Shown piece by piece: positions 1 to 9,191 of a DNA stretch of 64,000 bases. Both the position numbers and the translations under genes were made by a program. The notes below the pieces were generated by a model that saw nothing but the letters and a program-made list of their open reading frames with translations, made no database searches and was not told the origin of the DNA. The DNA is from Bacteroidetes bacterium UKL13-3 (lineage in GTDB: Bacteria > Bacteroidota > Bacteroidia > UKL13-3). The stretch is taken from assembly GCA_001602415.1 (NCBI GenBank), contig CP012155.1, positions 992,001 through 1,056,000 on the forward strand, written 5' to 3'. The stretch's first letter is position 1. Each line of letters begins with the position of its first letter.

Positions 1-914
1 TGAGTATTTACAAAACAATTGAACGGCATTTCTTAGCAAAAATACCGGGCGATGGAGATGCAATTATTACCGATACCAAGCTTGTAGTGAATACCTTAAA
101 TTCACTGTGTGTGGAGATGGATAGTCGCTATGATTTGTTGAAAGATGCACAAGTAAGAAACTTAAAAGAATACAACGCTAAATTTATTAGCAGACGCTTA
201 CCACCAACGGATAAAGTGCCACACCGTTTCCTTCCATTTATTGTTGTAGTTATTGATGAGGTTGCCGATTTGATGATGACCGCAGGTAAGGAAGTGGAAA
301 TGCCAATTGCTCGTATTGCTCAGTTGGCAAGGGCTGTGGGTATTCACATGATATTGGCAACTCAACGACCATCGGTTAACGTAATTACGGGTATGATTAA
401 AGCTAATTTCCCGGCAAGAGTAGCTTTCCGTGTTTCGCAAAAAACAGATTCGCGCACCATCCTTGATGCAAACGGTGCCGATCAATTGATTGGAAAAGGT
501 GATATGTTGTATACCGTTGGGAATGATTTGGTACGATTACAATGTGCCTTTGTTGATACTCCTGAGGTAGATAAGATTGTAAACTTCATTGGCGCGCAAC
601 CCGGCAGAGAACCCTATTTGTTGCCCGAAGTAAAGAACGAAAGTGAAGATGGAGGAGGCGAAGATTATGATCCGCGTGAGCGCGATAGTTTGTTTGAAGA
701 AGCCGCAGGTATTATCGTGCAACACCAGCAAGGTTCCACTTCGTTATTGCAACGCAGGTTAAATTTAGGATACAACCGTGCCGGACGATTAATTGATCAA
801 CTGGAGAAAGCAGGAATTGTGGGTCCGTTTAAAGGCAGTAAAGCCCGCGAAGTGTTGGTTGCTGATGTATTGCAGTTGGAAGATAAATTAGCGGAGTTGA
901 GGGAGCGATCGTAA
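1..914 (+). CDS. ftsK: DNA translocase FtsK, C-terminal part (cut by window edge)
   Basis: The reading frame is open from base 3, so the gene starts before the window; the GTG at 87 is internal. About 303 residues of the C-terminal motor and gamma domain are visible. The Walker B strand reads VVIDEVADLMM, followed by the conserved QLARAVGIHMILATQRPSV stretch and GADQLIGKGDML. The last 65 residues form the winged-helix gamma domain (STSLLQRRLNLGYNRAGRLI), which in known FtsK proteins reads KOPS sequences and activates XerCD at dif. The Walker A motif lies outside the window. FtsK pumps chromosomal DNA through the division septum. The next gene converges 12 bp downstream. Confidence 0.97.
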   Translation, partial: SIYKTIERHFLAKIPGDGDAIITDTKLVVNTLNSLCVEMDSRYDLLKDAQVRNLKEYNAKFISRRLPPTDKVPHRFLPFIVVVIDEVADLMMTAGKEVEMPIARIAQLARAVGIHMILATQRPSVNVITGMIKANFPARVAFRVSQKTDSRTILDANGADQLIGKGDMLYTVGNDLVRLQCAFVDTPEVDKIVNFIGAQPGREPYLLPEVKNESEDGGGEDYDPRERDSLFEEAAGIIVQHQQGSTSLLQRRLNLGYNRAGRLIDQLEKAGIVGPFKGSKAREVLVADVLQLEDKLAELRERS

Positions 915-926
915 TGATAAATGGTT

Positions 927-1802
927 TTACAAATAGAAAAAATAAGCCATAAACGGTAACCAAAATAAGGCTTCCGATAGTTTGCGGTAAGCTAAGTAAT
1001 GGTTGAGAGTTGCTCGCTTTGTATAAATAAACAAATGTCCGAGGCTTATCATCAAATAACTAAGAAGCATGGGAGCATAAGCTGTTGGTGCAAGAAATAA
1101 GAGTACTGTTATACTCAGCGTGCAAATTAGCTGCAACGATAAAAATAAGGACTTAGAATATTCAAGTCCTAACACCCTCACCAGTGAAGTATTGTCCATT
1201 TCTTCATCCCATTGAAGTTCAATAATCGAAATCAAAAGTAAATTAATGAAAGCGATGGTTGCAAGTAGAAGTGCGCAATAAATGGGGAAAGTGATGCTCT
1301 TATTTTGTTGATGTAACAATAATATTGGAGCCAGATACATTCCCGCTGCATATATGATAGCAATGGCAAGTTCTTTATTATTATACCATAATGGTTGGGT
1401 AGGATTGATGCGCACAATTATCAAGTGAATTGCAACACATACAGCCAACGTACAACCAACTGTAAATAATAAATAAGAAAACGGATGCAACACATACCAA
1501 CCCATTACAACACTTATACAAAGCATGAGTGTAATAATAGATTTGAGGTTACGTTTAATGAATTGGTGACGAGGAGAAGGGTATGCTTGTTTTTTGCGTG
1601 TTACATCTAACACGTGATCGGCAAGGTAAATAAACCAGGTACCTAAAGGAAGAGAAACATACCAACTAGTGGGTAAGGTAATAGCCAATAGTTTAGGCAG
1701 GGGTAACATGCAACAAATCACTCCTAACACAACATCAAGACTAAGGTTGCAGAAAATTTGATAATATTGTAATACTTTTTTGAGCACGTAAATGAAATTC
1801 AA
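927..1802 (-). CDS. UbiA-like polytopic membrane protein
   Basis: A very hydrophobic protein with about eight or nine predicted membrane spans. After the second span comes WFIYLADHVLDVTRKKQ, whose DxxxD spacing and following basic loop resemble the first aspartate motif of UbiA-type prenyltransferases. The second motif is weak (IIELQWDEEMDNT), so activity is uncertain. The longest frame begins at a TTG at 1802, inside the first codons of the opposite-strand gene at 1792. A GTG at 1787 would remove this overlap and is a reasonable alternative start. The gene converges on ftsK. Substrate unknown. Confidence 0.6.
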   Translation of the reverse strand: MNFIYVLKKVLQYYQIFCNLSLDVVLGVICCMLPLPKLLAITLPTSWYVSLPLGTWFIYLADHVLDVTRKKQAYPSPRHQFIKRNLKSIITLMLCISVVMGWYVLHPFSYLLFTVGCTLAVCVAIHLIIVRINPTQPLWYNNKELAIAIIYAAGMYLAPILLLHQQNKSITFPIYCALLLATIAFINLLLISIIELQWDEEMDNTSLVRVLGLEYSKSLFLSLQLICTLSITVLLFLAPTAYAPMLLSYLMISLGHLFIYTKRATLNHYLAYRKLSEALFWLPFMAYFFYL

Positions 1803-2307
1803 ACATACAGTTTATGCAGTACTTATGGGTTTGTTGTTTTTGCAAACACAAGCACAAGAAGAAAAACCTTACAAAGAGCCAACAGGGTTAAATAATTGGT
1901 ATATTGAGTTAGGAGGAAATTCACTGTTTTACTCAGCCAATTATGAAAAGGTACTCATTAAGCAAGGTCGTTGGGGATGGGTTGGTCGTGTGGGGTTAGG
2001 TTATAATCCCGGCCAATACACCGTGTTGAATAAAGTTACCCTAGAAGGAAATACGTATATGGCACCTTTTCATACATCGGTATTATATGGTCCGTATAAA
2101 GAGAAATTAGAATTAGGATTGGGTTTTACACTGGTTGGTCAAGGAACCACCAGCCAAGAAGTAGTGCCAACAGCAGTATTTGGGTTTAGAGTGGTTGAAA
2201 CCAATAAAGTTTGTTTTCGTGTTAACTACGCTCCATTTATTCGTGAGGGAAAATACTACGATTGGTTTGGGGTGAGCATTGGGCGTAATTTTAGTGCGGG
2301 TAAATAA
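1792..2307 (+). CDS. Small secreted outer-membrane beta-barrel-like protein
   Basis: 171 residues with a clear signal peptide (MKFKHTVYAVLMGLLFLQTQAQ). The rest alternates polar and aromatic residues in short strands (NWYIELGGNSLFYSANYEKV, WGWVGRVGLGYN) and ends in a strand with Trp/Phe (DWFGVSIGRNF), as expected for a small bacteroidete outer-membrane barrel. No family name can be given with certainty. It is transcribed divergently from the UbiA-like gene. A decayed relative of its last third lies 28 kb away at 30487-30592, beyond the accessory island. Confidence 0.6.
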   Translation: MKFKHTVYAVLMGLLFLQTQAQEEKPYKEPTGLNNWYIELGGNSLFYSANYEKVLIKQGRWGWVGRVGLGYNPGQYTVLNKVTLEGNTYMAPFHTSVLYGPYKEKLELGLGFTLVGQGTTSQEVVPTAVFGFRVVETNKVCFRVNYAPFIREGKYYDWFGVSIGRNFSAGK

Positions 2308-2407
2308 TTCGGAATACTTTTTTTTATCAGAATTACAGTTGAATCAGATGACCAATTGGGGAGTCGATTTTTTTTGGTTCGGTATGCTAACACACTTTTA
2401 TCGGATA

Positions 2408-2803
2408 TTATTCTTTGTTCTCTAGAATTTCTAATAGTTTTTGGTTTAAGTATAGTTTCTCTTTTCCAACTTTTTCTGATTTCAAAAAGCCGTTTTCTTC
2501 TAAATCTATCAAATAATTTCCAACGGTTTTTAAGTTACCTATATTTTCGTCAATCAGGTGTTGACGTTTGGTATATGGCAAACGGAATAAAATCTCAATC
2601 AAGTCTTTAGAATAAACTTTTGGCAACTTCTTTTTGATTTCATTTGCTGTCTCTTCCATGGCTACGGTGATTTTATTCAGTCTTTTTAGGCCTTTATTGG
2701 AAGTTTCTTCAATCATATCGAGCATATACAAAATAAAATCCTCCCATTCGTTTTTTTCGGTCACATCTCGCAAGCACCTGTAATATTCCGCCTTATTCTT
2801 AAT
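2408..2803 (-). pseudogene. Fic family protein, C-terminal fragment cut by IS982-type element
   Basis: The frame is open from the IS boundary at 2803 down to a stop at 2408. It reads NKAEYYRCLRDV, then WEDFILYMLDMIEETSNKG, then a winged-helix segment (DLIEILFRLPYTKRQHLIDE, TVGNYLIDLEENGFLKSEKV). This is the C-terminal part of long bacteroidete Fic proteins, in which the catalytic HPFxxGNGR motif lies upstream. That N-terminal part is absent; the DNA on the far side of the IS is IS91-like transposase sequence instead. The TTG at 2773 is not a real start. The fragment is presumably non-functional. Confidence 0.75.
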
Positions 2804-3872
2804 AACCTGAGTTCGGTTTAAGCAGCTAATGTCAATTGTTGTTCAAGTTGCTTGATAAGCTGAGGGTTTGTTTCCTCAATATCTTTTTTGATGGAAGGTT
2901 TTTTAGGAAAGAAAGAATACGCAGCAATTGCACTCATAATATTAAGAAGAAAACCGCTGATAGAGCGATGTCTTGTATGTTCAACTTGACAAATGTTTTT
3001 TAACTCATCATTTACGGTTTCAATCACGGACCGTTTCCTTAAAAGAAGTTTCTCTTCATTGCTCAATGCTTTAGATTTCATGTTTCTTCTCACAGCTGTA
3101 ATGAGTTGTATACCGTTGCCAAAAAGCAGATCACTCAATGCTTTTGAGATATATCCCTTATCTCCAAATAGTTTTCCGAAAAGGTCTTTAGTCATATTGC
3201 TAATTGTTTTAGCATCTCTATCATCCACATTTCCTTTGGTTAGAAAGAAAGATAATATCTCACCTTTGTCGTTTATAATCAGGTGAAGTTTAAAGCCAAA
3301 GAACCATCCCATTGATGATTTACCAACCTCTGCGAAGCCTTTAAATGTTTTATTACGCATTATCCTTTTGTTGTGACAAACACGCAGTACAGTAGAATCA
3401 ATAAAGCTAATGCCAGTGCACTCGCCTTTGCAACAATGATGGAGAAACAACATGAATGCAATAGCACAACGATGACTCAATTCAATAAACCTGTTATAGG
3501 AAACCAATCCGGGAAAATCTTCTCTTAAATGAACAGACACATAGTCCACATAAAAATGCTTGAAATTCCTGAATTGACCACCATGAAACGCAATCAGGAG
3601 TGTGATAATTTCAGAGTCACACATTCCGGCTTTTCTATTTCTTGTTTTAACGTTTGATGGTGCGGGTAATTGGTGTTTTGAATACAAAATTTCAAATTCA
3701 TTGCAGAAATCATCAACTTTTACAAAAGTTTCTGTAATTTTATCTCGTAGCATTGGTGTGTTTTTTATGTTTTTTGGGACTACAAAATTAACACTTCCAA
3801 TGCTACTAATTATTTGATTACCAAATAATTATAAACAAAATAATCAACACTTTCTTATCCCGAACTCAGGTT
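2804..3872 (-). mobile_element. IS982-family-like insertion sequence, copy 1
   Basis: Bounded by a 13-bp inverted repeat, AACCTGAGTTCGG at 2804-2816 and CCGAACTCAGGTT at 3860-3872, giving 1069 bp. IS982 ends typically begin ACC, so the true tip may be one base inside. A second copy of the same length lies at 62802-63870. The left flank is a Fic gene and the right flank is an IS91-like fragment. I see no target duplication, which suggests rearrangement after insertion. Confidence 0.85.
2818..3753 (-). CDS. IS982-family DDE transposase
   Basis: 311 residues starting at ATG 3753 (MLRDKITETFVKVDD). The catalytic triad is visible as Asp in SFIDSTVLRVCH, Asp in LFGDKGYISKAL, and Glu in RSVIETVNDELKN. 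This order and the DKGY and IETVNDELK motifs are typical of IS982-group transposases. It differs from the copy at 62816 by only a few residues (Met for Lys in RIMRNK, Ser for Thr in TISNMTK, Ser for Leu in GYISKA). It appears intact and fills nearly the whole element. Confidence 0.9.
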   Translation of the reverse strand: MLRDKITETFVKVDDFCNEFEILYSKHQLPAPSNVKTRNRKAGMCDSEIITLLIAFHGGQFRNFKHFYVDYVSVHLREDFPGLVSYNRFIELSHRCAIAFMLFLHHCCKGECTGISFIDSTVLRVCHNKRIMRNKTFKGFAEVGKSSMGWFFGFKLHLIINDKGEILSFFLTKGNVDDRDAKTISNMTKDLFGKLFGDKGYISKALSDLLFGNGIQLITAVRRNMKSKALSNEEKLLLRKRSVIETVNDELKNICQVEHTRHRSISGFLLNIMSAIAAYSFFPKKPSIKKDIEETNPQLIKQLEQQLTLAA

Positions 3873-4234
3873 ACAAAGATTACCGCAGTGGAGGGCAGCA
3901 AAAAGTAATGGAGTTAAGCGGGGTAGAGTTTTTGCGCAGGTTTAGTATGCATATACTACCAGCAGGGTTCAGAAAAATACGGCATTACGGCATATTGGCC
4001 AGCCGTAACAAACCCAAGTTGCGCACCCAACAAATGCAAATGGGTATAATACCCAAACGACAACAAGCATTAATAACGTGGCAACAAATGCTGTTGCAAA
4101 AGCATGGAATAGACATAGAAAAATGCCCATGCTGTAAAACCGGAGTAATGATACGCTTAATGAGTTTTGAAGCCAATGCACCACCATTGGCATTGCTACA
4201 CCAAGCCCGCCAGCAAGCGTTAAATATTGCATAA
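3873..4234 (+). pseudogene. IS91-like transposase, C-terminal fragment
   Basis: Open from the IS982 junction (YKDYRSGGQQKVMELSGVEF) to the stop at 4232-4234. It matches the C-terminus of the complete transposase at 7794-8966, including the final CPCC zinc-type pair. The HUH motif and the catalytic tyrosine region are missing, so the fragment cannot act as a transposase. Confidence 0.9.
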
Positions 4235-4459
4235 CCTTAATTGCCTAAAACAGGCAACTAGGCCGCGCATTGCCCAAAACCTAAAACAACACACAAAAGT
4301 TACCAGCCTGCAAAACAAAAAGCACAAAAAAAGCGCATTAAAGCGCTAAAAAAGTAAAGCTGCACCAACTAAAAATACACCCACCAAGCAGCCAAAAATA
4401 ATCCCAAACATTCAAAACACATAACTCGCGAAAAACCCCGTCACGCTTCAGTCAACACA

Positions 4460-4494
4460 CGCTTAAATCGAAGTGGGTACACTTCGTTTAAGCG
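4460..4494. repeat. Terminal hairpin of truncated IS91-like copy
   Basis: An imperfect 35-nt inverted repeat: CGCTTAAAT-CGAAGTG, loop GGTA, then CACTTCG-TTTAAGCG. It is six bases from the element's right tip and matches 9192-9226. In IS91-type elements a hairpin near the 3' end marks the origin of rolling-circle transfer. Confidence 0.7.
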
Positions 4495-4514
4495 CTATTT
4501 GTTAGCGGTAGTTT

Positions 4515-5924
4515 TTATTTATTTTCGTTGTCAGCCCAATTTAGAATATAGTCATATAAGTCAGTCATTTTAATGTTTTTATTTTCTTCATATTTTTCAA
4601 GCAATTTTCGATTAAATTTTTTAAAATTAATAAAACCACGACTTTCTTCCATTTGATTTTCCACTTTTGGTAAATATTCAATTAAATCATCTTTTGAATA
4701 ATTGTCTTGCACATATAAAGAATAAACTGCAAAAGTCATATACTCATTGAACACATTATAAGGGACTTTGTACAAACTTGTAACTTCTCCTTTTGCCCAT
4801 TTTTCTCTGTTAGAAAATGATTTGTTTATTCTATCCAAAAATTTATCCGAAACTGGATTTACATAATTATGATCAATTTCAGTAAAAACAACTCTACTCT
4901 CTATTAATTCATTCATTACAGGTGAAAATTCTTTATCCATTTCTGCTTTTGCGATAAACATAAATGATTGATTGAAATTATTTGATTCGAAACTATTAGT
5001 AGAATGTGCACCCGATATAAATGGCGAAAAGTAAACTACATAAGAACCATATCCAAAACCAAATTTTTTGTCCAACCAATTTTGCATTTTAGAAATTGGA
5101 TTAAGTTGATTATAGGTTGCTATTAAACTATCGTAGTAGGTTTTATGGTTTTTATAAAACACTCTAAAATTTGATTTTTTTGCAAAATCTTCAAATAATT
5201 TTACATCTTTCATTGGGTCAAATGAATACCAACCTTTTGCAAATTCTTTAACAATTTGATTATTTTTTATTTTGCCATTTTTGTCAAATTCATAAGCACA
5301 AGCATTCATTTTTAAAGCATAATAATAATAATACGATTGATTTGAAAACAAAGAAATTTTCGCATCTTCGCTGTATTTTAAGTCTGTTATATATTTATTA
5401 ATGGTGTCTAATGCAGGATGACTCAAATAAGGTTTGAAATACTCTTTTACTTCTTTGTAGTAATCTATTTTAGTGTCAAACATATTACTGTCTTTTTCGG
5501 CATCCTTATGTAAAACCATTAAAATATTTACTAATTCGCTTACTTCAGGAATTTGAACAATAGTCTTACTATCATTTGCTTTTATGTATTCTTTGGTAAA
5601 ATTTACATTTGGTATTATACCTTTTATTTGAGTATATGCTTGCTCATTTTTACTGTTTTGAATAATAAAGTCTATCGTTTTACCTACACTTAAATTAAAA
5701 AAAATAGAGTCTTTATCTGCCTTAAATGTTACAATATTTATTTTTCTTGAACACTCAGCTTCAAAAATATCTGGTTTTATTTCTGGCGATACGTTCCATT
5801 TTTCAACTACAACTTGATTGTTTATTAAAATAGATACAACTTTGCTTTCTGTTTTAAATATTGTTTGCCCAAAACTTGAAAAGCTTGCAAATAAAGCTAA
5901 TGCTAAAATGAAATGTGTCTTCAT
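4515..5924 (-). CDS. Secreted DUF4932-like protein (possible metallopeptidase relative)
   Basis: 469 residues with a signal peptide ending near FSSFGQ. The middle holds GYGSYVVYFSPFISGAHS, then VVFTEIDHNYVNPV, the pattern seen in bacteroidete DUF4932 proteins, where a His/Glu motif followed by a YVNP-like stretch suggests a metallopeptidase-type fold. A canonical HExxH is not present, so catalysis is uncertain. It is the only gene of its cassette-like block: the left core GTTAGCGGTA at 4501 pairs with TTACCGCTA-AC at 6001-6009/6702-6703. The cargo reads on the minus strand, like all cargo in the array. Host role unknown. Confidence 0.6.
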   Translation of the reverse strand: MKTHFILALALFASFSSFGQTIFKTESKVVSILINNQVVVEKWNVSPEIKPDIFEAECSRKINIVTFKADKDSIFFNLSVGKTIDFIIQNSKNEQAYTQIKGIIPNVNFTKEYIKANDSKTIVQIPEVSELVNILMVLHKDAEKDSNMFDTKIDYYKEVKEYFKPYLSHPALDTINKYITDLKYSEDAKISLFSNQSYYYYYALKMNACAYEFDKNGKIKNNQIVKEFAKGWYSFDPMKDVKLFEDFAKKSNFRVFYKNHKTYYDSLIATYNQLNPISKMQNWLDKKFGFGYGSYVVYFSPFISGAHSTNSFESNNFNQSFMFIAKAEMDKEFSPVMNELIESRVVFTEIDHNYVNPVSDKFLDRINKSFSNREKWAKGEVTSLYKVPYNVFNEYMTFAVYSLYVQDNYSKDDLIEYLPKVENQMEESRGFINFKKFNRKLLEKYEENKNIKMTDLYDYILNWADNENK

Positions 5925-6009
5925 ATTTATGTTTGTTTTTAAGTATTAATCTTCTGTTTGACGTTTCAACTATCAATTTTGTTACAGGTGGTGGGTAAAA
6001 TTACCGCTA

Positions 6010-6701
6010 ATCGGGTCAGGCAGGGGAATTGCACCCCGACCTTCCCACAGAACCGTGCGTGAAAGTCTCCCTTCACACGGCTCTTCTAGTTTAGTTACAA
6101 ATGTAATAAAATTACACTTCGGATGTTCCAAATAATTGGTTGTAACCTTGCCATTTGTTTTGCAATCTTCCCATTGCTGGTTGTTGTCCAACTAATAACA
6201 TAAACTAGCTTAGCCCTTCGCTCCACATTCATTACAACTGCTTCTTCACTACTACGACTAAGTCTGCCCCCAGCATCTCAAGCACATCCTTTCTTGTCTG
6301 CTCCCCCTGTCAGCTGACGGGTTTTACAGAACGATGTTGAGTTCACTTGTTCCTTAAAACAGCCTATGTATGCGTCTTGCCCACTTAACCCCGGATGCCA
6401 TGTACCCAGTAATCAGGTGTCCGGTACACTTTGTCATAGGTACAAACGTAACCACCTATTTTTGACATCGTTTATTGCCCTTACGAGGCTTCATCGTTGG
6501 GTTCACTTTCGTTCAACTCACATACACTCACCTACAGAAGTCGTTGCTCCCGTTTTTAACCTTATCGCTCACCACCAGCTTGTTTCCAATACTCGCAGCA
6601 TAAGGCGGTTTGATAACTATTCCTGAAAATCGTCATCGAGAGACCTACTCTCATCTGTTTTAAAGCACCAATCAGCCGACTGCTGATTGTTCAAGTCACA
6701 C
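6010..6701 (-). ncRNA. ORF-less group II intron
   Basis: Read on the minus strand, the 5' end is GTGTGACTTGAA at 6701. A domain I-like segment follows. Domain V is at 6083-6050: GAGCCGTGTG on one arm and CACGGTTC on the other, with the AGC triad. A domain VI-like hairpin follows, ending in CCCGAT at 6010 (an AY terminus). At 692 bp it has no reverse-transcriptase ORF in domain IV, so it would need a maturase in trans. Removing 6010-6701 joins TTACCGCTA to ACGTTTGACAGC, which restores the attC-like core seen elsewhere in the array. That fixes both boundaries to the base. Confidence 0.85.
6050..6083 (-). ncRNA. Group II intron domain V
   Basis: A 34-nt hairpin on the minus strand with GAGCCGTGTG/CGCACGGTTC arms and a short cap. 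The AGC catalytic triad is on the 5' arm and GGTTC on the 3' arm. Small ORFs here are only this structured RNA translated. Confidence 0.85.
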
Positions 6702-6824
6702 ACGTTTGACAGCTACAAGAAGTTGGTGCTTGTCAGCACGAATATAGTTGCGAAGAACTAAATTTCCATGCACCACAAATGTTTCTGCGTATCACAAAAC
6801 CACCAATTTCTTGTAGGTGCTGTT
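6702..6824. repeat. attC-like palindromic site E (interrupted by intron and IS91-like element)
   Basis: The outer arms are CAGCTACAAGAAGTTGGTG at 6709-6727 and CACCAATTTCTTGTAGGTGCTG at 6801-6822, which are nearly perfect inverses separated by about 75 nt. The same arms, with G/C changes, occur in the site at 11716-11836. The core on one side (CTAAC) is split by the group II intron. On the other side the core is cut at TGTT by the IS91-like element starting near 6825. Confidence 0.7.
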
Positions 6825-6997
6825 GAACTAAACCTGCGGTAGCATTTCATTGCAAAATAGGATAAACTTTGTAAGAAATAAAATCAAAACAATAAAGTTA
6901 TGCCATTAAAAAAAACACAACATCAACAATTGTACATCAAGCAAAGTTATCGGTAATAGGCTTTAGCCAAGCTTACGATTATTTTTTAGAGCAGGTA

Positions 6998-7807
6998 ATG
7001 GTAAAACAATTAAGCAAAGGATTGTTAACCAACTATGGTCGCTCGTTGGCTTACGTAGCCTTGCACTTTAATAGGTTGCCTCATCACATAAGTATTGATG
7101 AGTTAAACGCTTATTTTTACAGAAGCACCGAGGTAGAAGGAAAATCCATCAGCTACTTTAAGCATGCAGTTTTTGCATTACGTTTTTGGTTCAGAATATT
7201 TGGTATGGAAGATGCAGCCATTAAACTACCCAGTATCAAAAAAAACCAAACCTTACCAGTAGTATTATCAAAGCAAGAGTGCAAACAATTGTTTAAAGCA
7301 CCACCATCATTTAAACATCGTTACTTGTTAGCGTTTGCTTATGCAGCAGGTTTACGCATGAACGAGCTTAGGCTAATAAAAATAAGTGATGTAGATGTAA
7401 ACCGCAAATGCATACACATTAGACAAGGTAAAGGCAAAAAAGATCGGTATGTAGTTTTATCAAAATTATTGGCCGATAGGTTAGGCATGTATTTGGCCGA
7501 AGTAAACCCACAAGTTTATTTGTTTGAAGGATTAACACCCGGCCAACCCATGGGCGAACGTAGCATACAATACGTAATAAACGAAGCCTTAAAACGCACC
7601 GATATAAAAAAATCGGCCTCGATGCATACACTACGCCACAGCTTTGCCACACACCTTTTAGAAGATGGGGTTGATTTGCACAGCATACAACAAGCACTAG
7701 GACATGCAGATTTGCGCACCACTATGATGTATTTACACATAGCGCAAATAAAAGCCAAGGCAGTGCACAGTCCGTTTGATACGCTTTACAGCCATGGTAA
7801 AGCCTAA
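6998..7807 (+). CDS. Tyrosine recombinase/integrase of IS91-like element
   Basis: 269 residues. An N-terminal SAM-like DNA-binding domain is followed by the catalytic domain. The first catalytic Arg is in AAGLRMNELRL, then Lys in GKGKKDRYV, then HTLRHSFATHL (HxxR), GHADLRTT (His) and Tyr in MMYLHIAQ. The ATG at 6998 was chosen because the frame upstream contains no ATG. However, homologous sequence seems to run back to about 6905 and an out-of-frame ATG lies at 6900, so a small 5' frameshift is possible. XerD-like recombinases of this size often accompany IS91-type transposases in Bacteroidota. It lacks the length expected of an integron integrase. Confidence 0.85.
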   Translation: MVKQLSKGLLTNYGRSLAYVALHFNRLPHHISIDELNAYFYRSTEVEGKSISYFKHAVFALRFWFRIFGMEDAAIKLPSIKKNQTLPVVLSKQECKQLFKAPPSFKHRYLLAFAYAAGLRMNELRLIKISDVDVNRKCIHIRQGKGKKDRYVVLSKLLADRLGMYLAEVNPQVYLFEGLTPGQPMGERSIQYVINEALKRTDIKKSASMHTLRHSFATHLLEDGVDLHSIQQALGHADLRTTMMYLHIAQIKAKAVHSPFDTLYSHGKA

Positions 7808-8966
7808 TTACGAACTGGCACAAGTAATACAACACCACCAAGCAAACTATTATAAACAACACCGGCCACATGCACACATAGCCAAAGTACTGCAAGCCAT
7901 ATTGCAATGCCGTACACAAGCCTTGGGCGGACATGTAGATGGGTGTAACACCTGCGGACATTTACGCATAAGTTATAATAGTTGCGGTAATCGTCATTGC
8001 CCCAAGTGCCAAACCACCCAAAAAGAAAGGTGGATAGAAAAACGCGAATCAGACCTGTTAAACACCCATTATTTTCATGTAGTATTTACCTTACCGCAAG
8101 AGCTAAACAAGTATTGCCTGCAATACCCAATAGCGCTGTATAACCTATTGTTTAAAGCCAGCAGCGATACCATAAAAACATTTGCAGCAGACGAAAAACA
8201 CTTAGGCGCACAAGTAGGTATGATAAGTGTGTTACACACTTGGGGGCAAAACTTAAGTTTACACCCGCACGTACACATGATAGTACCATCAGGAGGAGTA
8301 AGCCGTGCAGGCTTTTGGAAACCGAGTAAATACAAACGCGATTTTTTGTTTCCGGTAAAAGCATTAAGCAAAGTTTATCGGGCAAAATTTATGGAAGGAT
8401 TTAGGCAACTGCTCACCTCGCAAAAGCAAGAGCTAAACAAAACCTTGCGCGAAATTTTGTATCAAAAAAGTTGGGTAGTGTATGCCAAACAACCCTTTGC
8501 CGGCCCAAAGCAAGTAATAGAATACTTAGGACGTTACAGCCATAAAATAGCCATAAGCAATCATCGCTTGTTAGATGTAAATAACCAAACGGTAAAGTTT
8601 ACTTACAAAGATTACCGCAGTGGAGGGCAGCAAAAAGTAATGGAGTTAAGCGGGGTAGAGTTTTTGCGCAGGTTTAGTATGCATATACTACCAGCAGGGT
8701 TCAGAAAAATACGGCATTACGGCATATTGGCCAGCCGTAACAAACCCAAGTTGCGCACCCAACAAATGCAAATGGGTATAATACCCAAACGACAACAAGC
8801 ATTAATAACGTGGCAACAAATGCTGTTGCAAAAGCATGGAATAGACATAGAAAAATGCCCATGCTGTAAAACCGGAGTAATGATACGCTTAATGAGTTTT
8901 GAAGCCAATGCACCACCATTGGCATTGCTACACCAAGCCCGCCAGCAAGCGTTAAATATTGCATAA
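7794..8966 (+). CDS. IS91-family HUH transposase
   Basis: ATG at 7794 (MVKPNYELAQVIQHH) is preferred over the TTG at 7776; it overlaps the recombinase by 14 bp. The N-terminal zinc-binding domain has CNTCGH and CGNRHCPKCQ. The HUH motif is HPHVHMIVPSGG. The tyrosine region is EYLGRYSHKIAISNHRL. The C-terminus carries a CPCC pair. Enzymes of this family nick single-stranded DNA at the origin end and transfer by rolling circle. The gene is intact; its last 360 bp are duplicated at 3873-4234. Confidence 0.92.
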   Translation: MVKPNYELAQVIQHHQANYYKQHRPHAHIAKVLQAILQCRTQALGGHVDGCNTCGHLRISYNSCGNRHCPKCQTTQKERWIEKRESDLLNTHYFHVVFTLPQELNKYCLQYPIALYNLLFKASSDTIKTFAADEKHLGAQVGMISVLHTWGQNLSLHPHVHMIVPSGGVSRAGFWKPSKYKRDFLFPVKALSKVYRAKFMEGFRQLLTSQKQELNKTLREILYQKSWVVYAKQPFAGPKQVIEYLGRYSHKIAISNHRLLDVNNQTVKFTYKDYRSGGQQKVMELSGVEFLRRFSMHILPAGFRKIRHYGILASRNKPKLRTQQMQMGIIPKRQQALITWQQMLLQKHGIDIEKCPCCKTGVMIRLMSFEANAPPLALLHQARQQALNIA

Positions 8967-9191
8967 CCTTAATTGCCTAAAACAGGCAACTAGGCCGCGC
9001 ATTGCCCAAAACCTAAAACAACACACAAAAGTTACCAGCCTGCAAAACAAAAAGCACAAAAAAAGCGCATTAAAGCGCTAAAAAAGTAAAGCTGCACCAA
9101 CTAAAAATACACCCACCAAGCAGCCAAAAATAATCCCAAACATTCAAAACACATAACTCGCAAAAAACCCCGTCACGCTTCAGTCAACACA

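Larger units (their letters stand above)
3873..4500 (+). mobile_element. Truncated right end of IS91-like element
   Basis: The 3871-4504 sequence repeats 8603-9236 with one substitution that I could find (G/A near 4430). It carries the last 120 codons of the transposase and the terminal hairpin. Its left side is cut exactly at the IS982 right end. Its right tip ends in GCTATTT immediately before a GTTA core motif at 4501, the same junction as in the complete copy at 9232/9233. Confidence 0.85.

Noticed and set aside
5982-6626. Short frames at 5982-6191 (minus) and 6366-6626 (plus).
   Set aside because: They are the group II intron RNA, or its complement, translated by chance. Motifs such as LSRTVLWEGRGAIPLPD come from domains V and VI.
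6998-7807. The tyrosine recombinase considered as the integron integrase of the array.
   Set aside because: It is 269 residues, overlaps the IS91-type transposase, lies inside that element's limits, and does not stand at one end of the array as intI would. It remains possible that it acts on the cores, but the sequence alone does not show this.
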